Part shown: piece after piece, positions 43,327 through 50,487 of the stretch
How the letters are laid out: each line of letters begins with the position of its first letter
How positions within the stretch are numbered: the first letter of the stretch is position 1
Assembly: GCF_026625785.1 (NCBI RefSeq)
Contig: NZ_CP113063.1
Location: forward strand, 4,650,001-4,714,000
Direction: 5' to 3'
Source of the DNA: Gordonia sp. SL306
GTDB lineage: Bacteria > Actinomycetota > Actinomycetes > Mycobacteriales > Mycobacteriaceae
Length of the DNA: 64,000 bases
The notes under the pieces: generated by a model
What the model was told of the DNA's origin: nothing
Seen by the model: the letters and a program-made list of their open reading frames with translations, nothing else
Database searches by the model: none
Position numbers and translations under genes: made by a program

Positions 43327-44075
43327 GTTGCCTCAATTCCGAGTTCGTGCAGTGTGTTTCGGTGGGCGTCGAGTTCGTCCTCGTGCGGACGTTCGACGGG
43401 TCGAGGGTTGAGTTCCCGGTAGGTGCGGGCGCGGTGAGTCCGGCGGGACAGGTCCAGCACCGCCCGATCAAGGTCGCGCAGCTCGGCGGTGAGCGCCTGA
43501 CTTAGCACGGAAGGTTCGCCGTCCACGGTCTGTGCCACCGCCCCGAGGGCATCGGCCAGCGGTTGCGCGTAGGGCGCAGCCAGCTCGACCAGCGAGACGG
43601 TCCAGGTATCAGCAAGCACATCGGCACGTGTCACGGCCGGGCGGGTGGGTCGTGCGAGGCCGACTAGGGCTGCCCGAGCGCGATCTCGATCCGCCGGGGC
43701 GAGGGCGTTGATCTTCTCGCGGGCGTCGCGGGCGTCGCGGGCGTCGCGGGCGGTCACGGTTCCCGCAACCGAGGTCACGAGGGTGTGGACGGCACCGGCG
43801 ATCATCTCGACGGCGTCGAGGTACGAGCCGGGGCACGGCTCGACGGCCAGATCGGCGGCGACCGGCGCGAGGACGGCCTCGACCTCGGCGGCGAGGTCGA
43901 AACTGCCGGTGTAGTGAACGCGGTGCGCCTGGCGACGTCGTTCCCGCGACTCGTCCTGAGTGAACGTGCGCGGCGTGCGCCGGGTCGGCCACTGGCGTTG
44001 GTTACGGCGGATCGCTCCGAGTTCGTCGGGGCGTGCGCCGTGGTCGATGTCGCCCCGCTTGGTACGGGTGGTCAT
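43323..44075 (-). CDS. Capsid-cassette protein of 250 residues with apparently lost stop codon
   Basis: Unrecognised protein starting MTTRTKRGDIDHGARPDELG and expected to end LHELGIEAT at 43326. Basic and disordered N-terminus (to ~60), then helical segments, with a DARDARDARE repeat from 9-bp DNA repeats near 43725-43750. As sequenced, CGA stands where TGA is expected (43325-43323), so the frame stays open to 42939 across the capsid-like gene; the extension is Arg/Ser/Thr/Pro-rich and looks non-coding. The start overlaps the upstream gene's stop as ATGA (44072-44075), and AAGGAG precedes it. A scaffold or packaging role next to a capsid gene is a guess. Confidence 0.6.
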
Positions 44076-44248
44076 GAGGAATGCTCCTTCGAGTTGGTTT
44101 CCTTGGCGACCTGGAGGGCCAGGTCGGGGCGGCCGGTCGTCGCGTGGCGTAAGACCTCGCCGATCCAGTCGGGGTCGATCGCGTCGGCCGATGAGGCGGT
44201 AGACCACATCTGCCGGAGGATTTCGTCGGGCTCGATGGCGGCGGTCAT
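44072..44248 (-). CDS. Small 58-residue protein in the capsid-like cassette
   Basis: An unrecognised helical protein, TAAIEPDEILRQMWSTASSAD followed by DPDWIGEVLRHATTGRPDLALQ. It is linked by ATGA overlaps on both sides (44245-44248 upstream and 44072-44075 downstream), strong evidence that it is a real cassette member despite its size. Longer in-frame starts upstream run antisense-like and are rejected. Function unknown. Confidence 0.6.
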   Translation of the reverse strand: MTAAIEPDEILRQMWSTASSADAIDPDWIGEVLRHATTGRPDLALQVAKETNSKEHSS

Positions 44249-44490
44249 GCGGCGTAGGTCTTCGGGCCGATCGCCTTGTCGAACTCGTCGGCAAGACCGA
44301 TCAGCGGCGACCCGCCAACCTTGACGAGGACGACGTCGCCGCGCTGCCACAGCTCCGTGACGGCTTCCGTGATCGCCCAGTAGCCGCCGGTGATCTTGGG
44401 GCGGACGGTCGATAGTCGGACGAGGGTGCCGTCGGCGTCAGGGTCGCGGCGGCGCAGTTCGGTGAGTATTTGTTGCTCGATGGTGGTCAT
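44245..44490 (-). CDS. Small winged-helix-like protein in the capsid-like cassette
   Basis: An 81-residue protein: TTIEQQILTELRRRDPDADG, then ITEAVTELWQRGDVVLVKVGG. The pattern of helices followed by a short beta-wing resembles a small winged helix, but identity is not established. AGGAGAACCCGC precedes the ATG. Its stop overlaps the next start by ATGA. Function unknown; it could be a cassette regulator. Confidence 0.55.
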   Translation of the reverse strand: MTTIEQQILTELRRRDPDADGTLVRLSTVRPKITGGYWAITEAVTELWQRGDVVLVKVGGSPLIGLADEFDKAIGPKTYAA

Positions 44491-44559
44491 GCGGGTTCTC
44501 CTCGGGGTGTCGTGCGGTGGTAGTCCTTCTCGGTTGTGGGACGCGCACGTTGGTGAGGG

Positions 44560-44805
44560 TCAAGTCGACATGGCGGCCTCCGTCCCGATGAGGGAGTCGA
44601 GCACGGCGTCGGCCCGATGTCTGTCAACGAGCCCCGAGGCGACCTCGCGATCGACGGCGGCGCGCAGCCGCCACCACGACAGCGCGGCCCGAGCCTCATC
44701 GACCCGTGGGCCGCTCGTTTCGCCCCGGGACGCGAGGACGCCGAGCCGAGATCGCCACCCCGCCATCGACCGGCTACGGGGATCTGCCATCGCTTTCGTG
44801 CTCAT
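44560..44805 (-). CDS. Small helical protein at the head of the capsid-like cassette
   Basis: An 81-residue protein beginning STKAMADPRSRSMAGWRSRL with a helical middle DEARAALSWWRLRAAVDREVAS and an end VLDSLIGTEAAMST. Unrecognised. It is 69 nt upstream of the next cassette gene on the same strand and 134 nt from the divergent AbiTii gene. Support is position, codon character and lack of a better frame. Confidence 0.45.
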   Translation of the reverse strand: MSTKAMADPRSRSMAGWRSRLGVLASRGETSGPRVDEARAALSWWRLRAAVDREVASGLVDRHRADAVLDSLIGTEAAMST

Positions 44806-44883
44806 GCTTGTCAGTCAAGCAAGTAGGGGTGCAACCGACTTCGGCGCAAAGGTCTGGAGACCACTCCGAATGTCAGTGCCCGC

Positions 44884-44943
44884 TGCGATAATCGCCGCAT
44901 GACAGCAAGTTCCACCCGCCACGCAGGCGGGGCAGAGCAATGA
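44884..44943 (+). promoter_or_regulatory. Extended -10 promoter and leaderless 14-codon leader peptide before the AbiTii gene
   Basis: TGCGATAAT (44884-44892) fits an extended -10 element. The predicted transcription start, 6-7 nt later, coincides with the ATG at 44899, so the transcript would be leaderless. That ATG opens MTASSTRHAGGAEQ, whose TGA (44941-44943) overlaps the AbiTii ATG (44940-44942) as ATGA. The AbiTii start itself has only a weak ribosome site. Coupled translation is inferred. Confidence 0.45.
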
Positions 44944-45884
44944 CTGATGAGGCACTACTCGTCACGCTGAGCGAGCACAGCGTGGACGACGACTACTCGC
45001 TCGCCAACCTTCTAAGAGCGTGCGTGCTACTCGGTGCACGCACCGGGTCGGATGCTCTGCGCGCGTGGGCACAGCACGAGCTGCGCGGGTATGCACCAGA
45101 CGACGCGTTGCCTGACTACCGACGCGTATCTCTGCCTCTCTTTGTTGACACTCAGAGTGGCCCGACCTTTATTCGCGGCCAGCACATTCACCGCCTCCAA
45201 GTCCCGTCCGACCTTCGCGACGGTGTCCCAGAATCTGTCGAGATGCGCCAATCTGTCGACGAGTTGGAGTCCATGGCCTCGGCATCCAGGACGCCGCAGC
45301 TTGCGAACGAGAGCTTCGCGTTGGTGGCTAGCCGGTGGAGCGACCAGTTGCCAATGTTCCAGACAGTTGACCGGCTGTACTACAGGCCAACAGCGACAAC
45401 ATTCGTCGCGATAGTGGGTGCCGTCAGGACCACACTCGTCGAGATCGTCGCTGATCTCGTCAGCGATGCACCTATCACCCTCCCTTCGAAATCAAAGGTG
45501 GATAACGCCGTGAACGTACGGATCAACAACGTGTCAGGTGACCACAACGAGGTCTCGGTCGCGTCTAACTCAGGCGCAGTGGGAGCGGGTACTAGGTCTA
45601 AGCAGATCGTGAACAACGGCATCCTGCCCGACGAGCTGACCGAGCTGTTCGCGTCAGTTCGCAATCTCGTCCCGGAGGTTGGGAACGATGACGATCGCGC
45701 TGACGTCGAGCAGGCGATCGACGACTTCGAGGGCGAGCTCACCCAGCCGGAACCTCAACCCGGCAAAGTGCGCACCCGCGCCCGGGCACTGCTGGCGTTG
45801 TGCGAGAAGATCGCGCTTCCGGCGCTCACCTCGGCGGCGACAACGCTCACAACCTCAGGGCTGGCAGAACTGGGGATTGGATAA
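44940..45884 (+). CDS. AbiTii-domain protein, candidate phage-defence protein
   Basis: A 314-residue protein. The N-terminal region matches the AbiTii domain as I know it: LRACVLLGARTGSDALRAWA followed by HELRGYAPDDALPDYRRVSL (to about residue 66), continuing to ~190. AbiTii domains are found in abortive-infection-type defence proteins. The middle has NVSGDHNEVSVASNSGAV (about 198-215), then a helical stretch of acid residues and a C-terminal hydrophobic/Ala-Thr segment from ~280 (LPALTSAATTLTTSGLAEL) that may contact membrane. GC is lower than in the host. It lies alone on the + strand between two minus-strand blocks, with its own promoter and leader. The effector mechanism is unknown. Confidence 0.75.
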   Translation: MTDEALLVTLSEHSVDDDYSLANLLRACVLLGARTGSDALRAWAQHELRGYAPDDALPDYRRVSLPLFVDTQSGPTFIRGQHIHRLQVPSDLRDGVPESVEMRQSVDELESMASASRTPQLANESFALVASRWSDQLPMFQTVDRLYYRPTATTFVAIVGAVRTTLVEIVADLVSDAPITLPSKSKVDNAVNVRINNVSGDHNEVSVASNSGAVGAGTRSKQIVNNGILPDELTELFASVRNLVPEVGNDDDRADVEQAIDDFEGELTQPEPQPGKVRTRARALLALCEKIALPALTSAATTLTTSGLAELGIG

Positions 45885-45920
45885 GTGACGCATCGGAACG
45901 CTGCGTGACGACACGTGGCT

Positions 45921-45947
45921 GCACGATCTCGATCGAAATCGTGCTTT
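45921..45947 (+). terminator. Weak stem-loop between the AbiTii gene and the convergent recombinase
   Basis: GCACGAT (45921-45927) pairs with ATCGTGC (45938-45944), followed by TTT. It may terminate transcription of the AbiTii gene. The stem is only 7 bp. Confidence 0.4.
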
Positions 45948-45982
45948 CCGTGGACAGCACGAGACCGAGCTGGCGAAAGCTA

Positions 45983-46720
45983 CTACACAACAGCGTGATC
46001 GGGGTCTGTCGCTTCGAGGTGGGCGGTGATTGCTCGACCTCGTCGACCGTCAAGCACCCGGCGCACGGCGTTCGCGTGCCAGGTCGTTGAGCCGCTGCCG
46101 GTGAGCACACCGTCAGCCTCCAGCGATGAGCCGATCGAGCGCAGCGACACACCGTTGTACGCGGCCCGGCAGATGCGTTCGACGACGGCGTCGGGGAGTT
46201 TGGAGGGCGTGCCGAGTTGGACGCCTTGAGCGCGCTTCTCGGCCAGCGCCTCACGGGTCCGCTGCGAGATCATGTCCCGCTCGAACTCGGAGAAGACTCG
46301 CAACATGTTCATCGCGGCCCGGCCCGCCGGGGTGGTGGTGTCGACCATCTGATCGGCGGTGGTGATCCGCCATCCCTGTTTGGCGGCGATGCGATCGAGG
46401 TCAACCGCATCGGCGAGCGATCGGCTGATTCTGTCCAGCTTCGCCGCGAGCAGGGTCTCGGCTCGCCGGTCGGCCAGCGCGTCGAGAGCGTCACGCATCG
46501 CGGGTCGCTTGGTCGGGGCAGTGCCACCGCTGACTCCAGCATCCTCGAACCACTCGACGATCATCAGCCCGCGTGCCTCGGCGTACGTCTCGATGGTTCG
46601 ACGCTGGGCGTTGAGGCCGAGTCCTGAATCGGATTGCTCGGTCGTCGACACCCGAAGGTAGGCAACGGCCGTGCCGGTCGGGGCGGTGGGTCGGGTGCGG
46701 GTGACGCGCATATTGGCCAT
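45983..46720 (-). CDS. Small serine recombinase (resolvase/invertase family)
   Basis: A 245-residue serine recombinase. The catalytic Ser25 is in AVAYLRVSTTEQ. Catalytic-domain motifs AKLDRISRSLADAVDL and TPAGRAAMNMLRVFSEFERDMISQRTREAL follow, and the end is an HTH-like DNA-binding region (GVSLRSIGSSLEADGVLTG). This is the size of a resolvase/invertase, not of a large integrase, so it probably resolves dimers or inverts DNA, or is an independent passenger. The first 18 residues lie before the conserved start of the fold. TAGACT lies just upstream of the ATG and could be a -10 giving a near-leaderless message. Confidence 0.88.
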   Translation of the reverse strand: MANMRVTRTRPTAPTGTAVAYLRVSTTEQSDSGLGLNAQRRTIETYAEARGLMIVEWFEDAGVSGGTAPTKRPAMRDALDALADRRAETLLAAKLDRISRSLADAVDLDRIAAKQGWRITTADQMVDTTTPAGRAAMNMLRVFSEFERDMISQRTREALAEKRAQGVQLGTPSKLPDAVVERICRAAYNGVSLRSIGSSLEADGVLTGSGSTTWHANAVRRVLDGRRGRAITAHLEATDPDHAVV

Positions 46721-46787
46721 GCTCCAAGTCTATCGCGTTACTCCGACGACGGTTGACGTAACACTGTTGCGTCCGTTGCCAATTCGC

Positions 46788-47420
46788 CTACCCCCACCCT
46801 GTCGCCTCGCCTCCGATTTCGATGGTGGGCTGGCGTCGGCCCGAGATCGAGCGGGACAGAAGCGGGTTCGTGACACCGGGAGGCCCGTACCCGCCGGGCT
46901 GGACTTTGTAGCGCCGCTGGCTGCTCGTGGTCTGTGAGACCTCGACGATCTCGGCGTCGATCACGTCCTCATCGCCCTTGTCATCGGGCTCGGGCTCGTC
47001 GCGCACATCGACCTCGGGCACAGCCTCATCAGCCGCCAGCGGTTCACTCAGCGCCGGGGTGGGCTCATCCCAGGGTTCGGGCGGCGCGGTCAGCGCGGGG
47101 TGCTCGTCGGTGTCACTCCAGGCCGTTCGCCGCCACAGGTCGGCGCGCTCCGCCTCGGTGAGCGGCATGAGCACCTGCTCGGTGGCGGCCAGGTGTTCGC
47201 TCCACAGGGGGCCGCCGCGTTCAACATGCCTGTATATCCCGACGACTCCCTCGGCGATCTGTCGGTCCAGGTCTTCGGCGCTGTGCGTGCCATCGGCGAT
47301 CTCGGCTGCCGAGTCGATCCCTGCCTCGACGACGTCGAGCACCGCAGCGTCGTGTTCGTTCTCGGTGATCGCGCGGGCGAGTCCGACTGCCTTCTTCATG
47401 ACGTTCTTCTTGTCGGTCAC
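46788..47420 (-). CDS. Acidic protein of unknown function (element)
   Basis: A 210-residue unrecognised protein. The helical N-terminal half (LARAITENEHDAAVLDVVEAG, HVERGGPLWSEHLAATEQVL) is followed by an acidic Pro-rich linker (about 105-160) and a C-terminal basic/glycine stretch ending in PTIEIGGEATGWG. The GTG start overlaps the upstream gene's stop as GTGA (47417-47420), so the two are coupled. A partner of the small-terminase-like protein is possible from position only. Confidence 0.6.
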   Translation of the reverse strand: MTDKKNVMKKAVGLARAITENEHDAAVLDVVEAGIDSAAEIADGTHSAEDLDRQIAEGVVGIYRHVERGGPLWSEHLAATEQVLMPLTEAERADLWRRTAWSDTDEHPALTAPPEPWDEPTPALSEPLAADEAVPEVDVRDEPEPDDKGDEDVIDAEIVEVSQTTSSQRRYKVQPGGYGPPGVTNPLLSRSISGRRQPTIEIGGEATGWG

Positions 47421-47896
47421 TGGTCAAGCACCTCTCCATCGATGACGTTGCCGAACTTTGCTTCGAGTTGATCCAGCAGGTCGGTTGTCGTAGTGGCAAC
47501 CACCGCTTCTACCTGGTGGCGCTCAGGGCTGTTCGCGCCGGTGAGCTGCGCCCACTGACTCAAGTTCCTATGGACCTCGCGGGAGAGCTTGACCAGCATG
47601 TCGTCGTCGCCTCGGCGGGACGCGTCGGCGAACCGGCCCATCAGAACCGACCGTGTGATCCGCAGGGTCTCGCCCGCCGACCGGCGTACCTCGTCGACCG
47701 ACTCGCCGGGCTCGGAGTCGAGGTACCGCTGCACCGCCGTACGGGCCGCGCCGCGAGACCGGAACCCCTCGGAGTCGGCGATCTCGGCCCACGTCCGACC
47801 GAGGGCGCGTAGGCGATGCGCACGCTCAGCGCGACGGCGCGAGTCTTCGCGGCTCATAACAGGTCCAGGGCGGGGCATGTACCCACTATGTACCAA
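47417..47896 (-). CDS. HTH protein resembling a phage small terminase subunit
   Basis: Up to 159 residues. An N-terminal HTH is visible in RLRALGRTWAEIADSEGF, followed by RSRGAARTAVQRYL, then a helical body (LVKLSREVHRNLSQWAQLTG) and an acid C-terminus. The layout fits a small terminase, which recognises packaging DNA, but a transcriptional regulator cannot be excluded. Starts at 47878 or 47857 are also possible; none has a strong ribosome site. It faces the repeat cluster at 48100-48342, a possible target. No large terminase is present. Confidence 0.5.
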   Translation of the reverse strand: MVHSGYMPRPGPVMSREDSRRRAERAHRLRALGRTWAEIADSEGFRSRGAARTAVQRYLDSEPGESVDEVRRSAGETLRITRSVLMGRFADASRRGDDDMLVKLSREVHRNLSQWAQLTGANSPERHQVEAVVATTTTDLLDQLEAKFGNVIDGEVLDQ

Positions 47897-48733
47897 TTGC
47901 GTGCAGACTCAGAACGCCGACAAGGGCGGGTAATACGTTGGCGGGCGCGATGATTCGGAGATCACTGCTATTCCACTCGACCGCTTCGGCGACAGCCTGA
48001 CAACGCCGACCTCGGCGGGCACGATCCGGCCGTCACCGCTCCTTCCCGATCAACCGACTAGACCGCGATCTACCCCTTATTCATCACCTCGCGTCCATCT
48101 ATCCCGCCCTTCCAGCCCTCCCTATAGGTCGGGCTGGATAGGGCTATGGCGATCCAGCCCTATCCAGCCCCGCCGAGGGCAGGATAGAAAGACCAGGTCA
48201 ATGGTGCTTTTCGTGACCTATCCAGCCCTATCCGGCCCTCGACTGGGCTGGATACATTCCAGCCTATCCAGCCCTCGAAAAGGGCTGGATACATTTCAGC
48301 TGGTCAGGGCATGTTTCTGGTCGATTCTGATCTATCCGGCCCCGAGGCCCGTTGACCCGATCTCGGGCGGGGGCGAAGCGGTGCGCGGAGTAGCTGTGCG
48401 ACCGCTTCATCTGAAACGTGCTGCCCGACAACGACTAACAGTGTCGGCGTTGTCGACTCGCCGGTGTGCCTAACGCGCCTCGCCAACCCGAAAAGGAGCT
48501 ATAGTTGCCGTAACGCACCGGTGTCGATAGCCCCCGCAGGAGTCGGTGCGCCGCATGATCCCGAATCGCCGGAGCTGACATAGACGCCCCGGATCGACGC
48601 GAGATCGGCATGTAGCGGCTGCTCGGGTCACCTCGCCGGTGCCCCTCACGTAGCTCGCGCCCAGGGTGGACGCGGAGGCCACCTCATCACCGGGCGGGGC
48701 CGTGGAACCAATCCGACTTATCGGAGTTCCACC
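47897..48733. other. Gene-free region of the element holding a repeat-rich origin-like segment
   Basis: About 837 bp between divergent modules. No frame with good coding character was found on either strand. The central part contains the repeat cluster described separately. The flanks must hold promoters for the minus-strand small-terminase-like gene and the plus-strand HTH/replication genes; I could not define these promoters with confidence. Confidence 0.6.
48100..48342. repeat. Iteron-like cluster of TATCCAGCCC in both orientations
   Basis: TATCCAGCCC is exact at 48161, 48219 and 48265; its inverse GGGCTGGATA is exact at 48131, 48245 and 48282. One-mismatch copies are at 48100, 48151, 48229 and 48333. 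A perfect 11-bp inverted repeat spans 48265-48291 (TATCCAGCCCT, CGAAA, AGGGCTGGATA). The 18-bp units GGGCTGGATACATTYCAG at 48245 and 48282 differ at one base. Dense repeats beside replication genes suggest a replication origin; operators or a packaging site are alternatives. Confidence 0.75.
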
Positions 48734-49117
48734 GTGCCCACAACCAGCACACTCGTCTCGACGCAGGAGCTAGCGCGCGAGCTTGGCTGCGCTAAGAAGA
48801 CAGTCCTTCACTACGTCCACAACTTCGGCCTGCCGGTCCATCGACTCGGCCCCCGGGTGTTCCGCTATGACCTCGATGAGGTTCACGCCTGGCTGCGTAG
48901 CAACCCGATGCCTGCCCAAGGTGCGCCGTCGGGTACCCCAACCGACGCCGACGATGATTACCGCGACTCGATCCGCAAGCTGGTCGATGCCGCTCCGGCG
49001 TTGAGTGCCGATCAGGCCGACCGCGCATCCGCACGATTCTCACGGGCGGTGCGGCGTGAGTGCCGCGGCAACCCTCATTGGCGGGCAGCGCCAGGACGCC
49101 CCGCCACAAGCGCGTGA
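48734..49117 (+). CDS. Excisionase/MerR-like helix-turn-helix protein
   Basis: A 127-residue protein with an N-terminal HTH_17/excisionase-type winged helix: STQELARELGCAKKTVLHYV followed by LPVHRLGPRVFRYDLDEVHAWL. Such proteins act as recombination directionality factors or as replication/transcription regulators. The rest is a helical tail; its last ~20 residues overlap the next small gene and look non-conserved. The start is GTG at 48734. It is the first gene of the plus-strand replication block, right after the repeat cluster. Confidence 0.75.
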   Translation: MPTTSTLVSTQELARELGCAKKTVLHYVHNFGLPVHRLGPRVFRYDLDEVHAWLRSNPMPAQGAPSGTPTDADDDYRDSIRKLVDAAPALSADQADRASARFSRAVRRECRGNPHWRAAPGRPATSA

Positions 49118-49214
49118 GCATTGGGTCGCTGACCAGGTCGCCAAGTTCGAGCCTGCTGACCTACGCCGCGCGGCGACATTGCTGTCCAGCTTGGCCTCGG
49201 ACGGTCAACGATGA
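49056..49214 (+). CDS. Small 52-residue protein before prim-pol
   Basis: GTG start at 49056. The helical segment AREHWVADQVAKFEPADLRR continues as AATLLSSLASDG and looks protein-like. It overlaps the HTH gene by ~60 nt and precedes prim-pol by 106 nt. Unrecognised. Confidence 0.45.
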   Translation: MSAAATLIGGQRQDAPPQAREHWVADQVAKFEPADLRRAATLLSSLASDGQR

Positions 49215-49320
49215 GCCCCGGTGCGTCACCTCGCGCCGACCCACATACGAGTCGACCGGCCAGCGCCCGAGATTCGCTGACCGGTCGGAAACCCGCTACC
49301 AAACGAGATAGGCCCTGAAC

Positions 49321-50487
49321 ATGACCTACGACCAGAATAGCAGCGCCGAGGTGCGTGCTCGGGCATTGACGAAGATCCTCGACAACGCCTCCCAAAGTCG
49401 GGATTCGTTGGGCGGGTCCATCTCCGACCTCGCGGCCGAGGGGTGTGCGGTGATGTTCGTTCACCCGGGCTCGAAGTACCCCGCCGACATGCGGTCGGTG
49501 AAGGTGCGCCGGGCTGACGACCTCGCCGCACAACACGCAGCTCGCGCCGCGGGCCGATCCAACTGGCGTAAGGCGAAGAGTCCGGCCGGGGTGGCGCTCG
49601 CGACGACCGACGAGTCGACCCTTGACGGGTATCTCGCGCCGTACGTCGAACTGCACGATGACCAGCCCGTCAACCTCGCCGTCTCAGCGGGCCGTAGCCG
49701 CCTCGTCGTCGTCGACTGTGACAACCCCGAGCAGAGGGCCGCGTTCCTCCGCGACACGGGCGCCGACGCCGACACACCGCCCACCGTCAGCACACCCGGG
49801 GCTCACGACACCGTCGGCAACCTCGTCCACCACGACGGCGGTCACTATTGGTTCACCGCGCCCGAGGGCGTCGAGCTACCCGTTCACCTGCACGCGATGA
49901 CAGTCGGGTCCGGTGACGCGGCGTACTCGATCAAGTGGGGGCCGAATACCTACGTCCTGATCCCGCCGAGCGAACGCGCCGAAGGTGCCTACCGGCTGAC
50001 GGGAACCGTTGAGTCGCTGCCGGAGTCGCTGGCCGAGGTGATCGGGAGCTACGCCGCCGCTCGTCCCCGGGCCGATCGTCCCGCGAGCCGTGACGACGCC
50101 ACCACGATCGAGGAATGGGGAGCGGCGACCCCGTGGTCGGAAATCCTCGCCGACGCCGACGGCTGGAGCGCCACCGGCACCGTCGACAACTGCGGGTGTG
50201 ACGTATGGACCGCGCCTGGCGCTCACGCCAGCCCCAAGTCCGCCACCGCCCACGAGCCCGGGTGTGGCCGGTTCGCTGATTCGCCGGACCCGCCGCTCTA
50301 CATCTGGACGGATCATGACGCCGAGCCGTTCACCGACCTCGTCGCGAAGCACGGCCGGGCGGTGACGCGGCTACGGGCGGTGTCAGCACTGCATTCGACG
50401 GCGACGACAGCGCCACCATGCGTGATCTCGATCTGTTTCCCGCCCCGGTCACCCTCGACCACTCGACCCCCAAGGACGCCTCCGTGA
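49321..50487 (+). CDS. Bifunctional DNA primase/polymerase (prim-pol), 3' end frameshifted
   Basis: An archaeo-eukaryotic-type prim-pol that synthesises primers for element replication. Active-site pattern: LVVVDCDNPEQRAAF (metal Asp-x-Asp near 129-133), GGHYWFTAPEG and YSIKWGPNTYVLIPPSER. Coding character in this frame is good to about 50393 (AVTRLRAVSALH). It then becomes poor (STATTAPPCVISICFPPR), while the next frame becomes good (FDGDDSATMRDLDLFPAPV) and runs into the ATPase gene without a stop. One missing base at ~50394 would join the two as a single ~786-residue protein. As sequenced, the stop overlaps the ATPase GTG as GTGA. Confidence 0.82.
   Translation: MTYDQNSSAEVRARALTKILDNASQSRDSLGGSISDLAAEGCAVMFVHPGSKYPADMRSVKVRRADDLAAQHAARAAGRSNWRKAKSPAGVALATTDESTLDGYLAPYVELHDDQPVNLAVSAGRSRLVVVDCDNPEQRAAFLRDTGADADTPPTVSTPGAHDTVGNLVHHDGGHYWFTAPEGVELPVHLHAMTVGSGDAAYSIKWGPNTYVLIPPSERAEGAYRLTGTVESLPESLAEVIGSYAAARPRADRPASRDDATTIEEWGAATPWSEILADADGWSATGTVDNCGCDVWTAPGAHASPKSATAHEPGCGRFADSPDPPLYIWTDHDAEPFTDLVAKHGRAVTRLRAVSALHSTATTAPPCVISICFPPRSPSTTRPPRTPP

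Noticed and set aside
43720..43755. GTCGCGGGC 9-bp tandem repeat
   Set aside because: It encodes a short Asp-Ala-Arg repeat inside a protein and looks like ordinary replication slippage.
42939..44294. A single 451-codon minus-strand protein in the capsid-like cassette
   Set aside because: Only the middle part (44075 to ~43326) has coding character. The start is an upstream extension and the end is an out-of-frame reading of the capsid-like gene after a lost stop codon.
48100..48342. CRISPR array
   Set aside because: Repeats are ~10 bp, occur in both orientations and are irregularly spaced; there are no uniform spacers and no cas genes.
48201..48473. 90-codon plus-strand gene over the repeat cluster
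   Set aside because: Codons are dictated by the repeats; there is no ribosome site or recognisable sequence.
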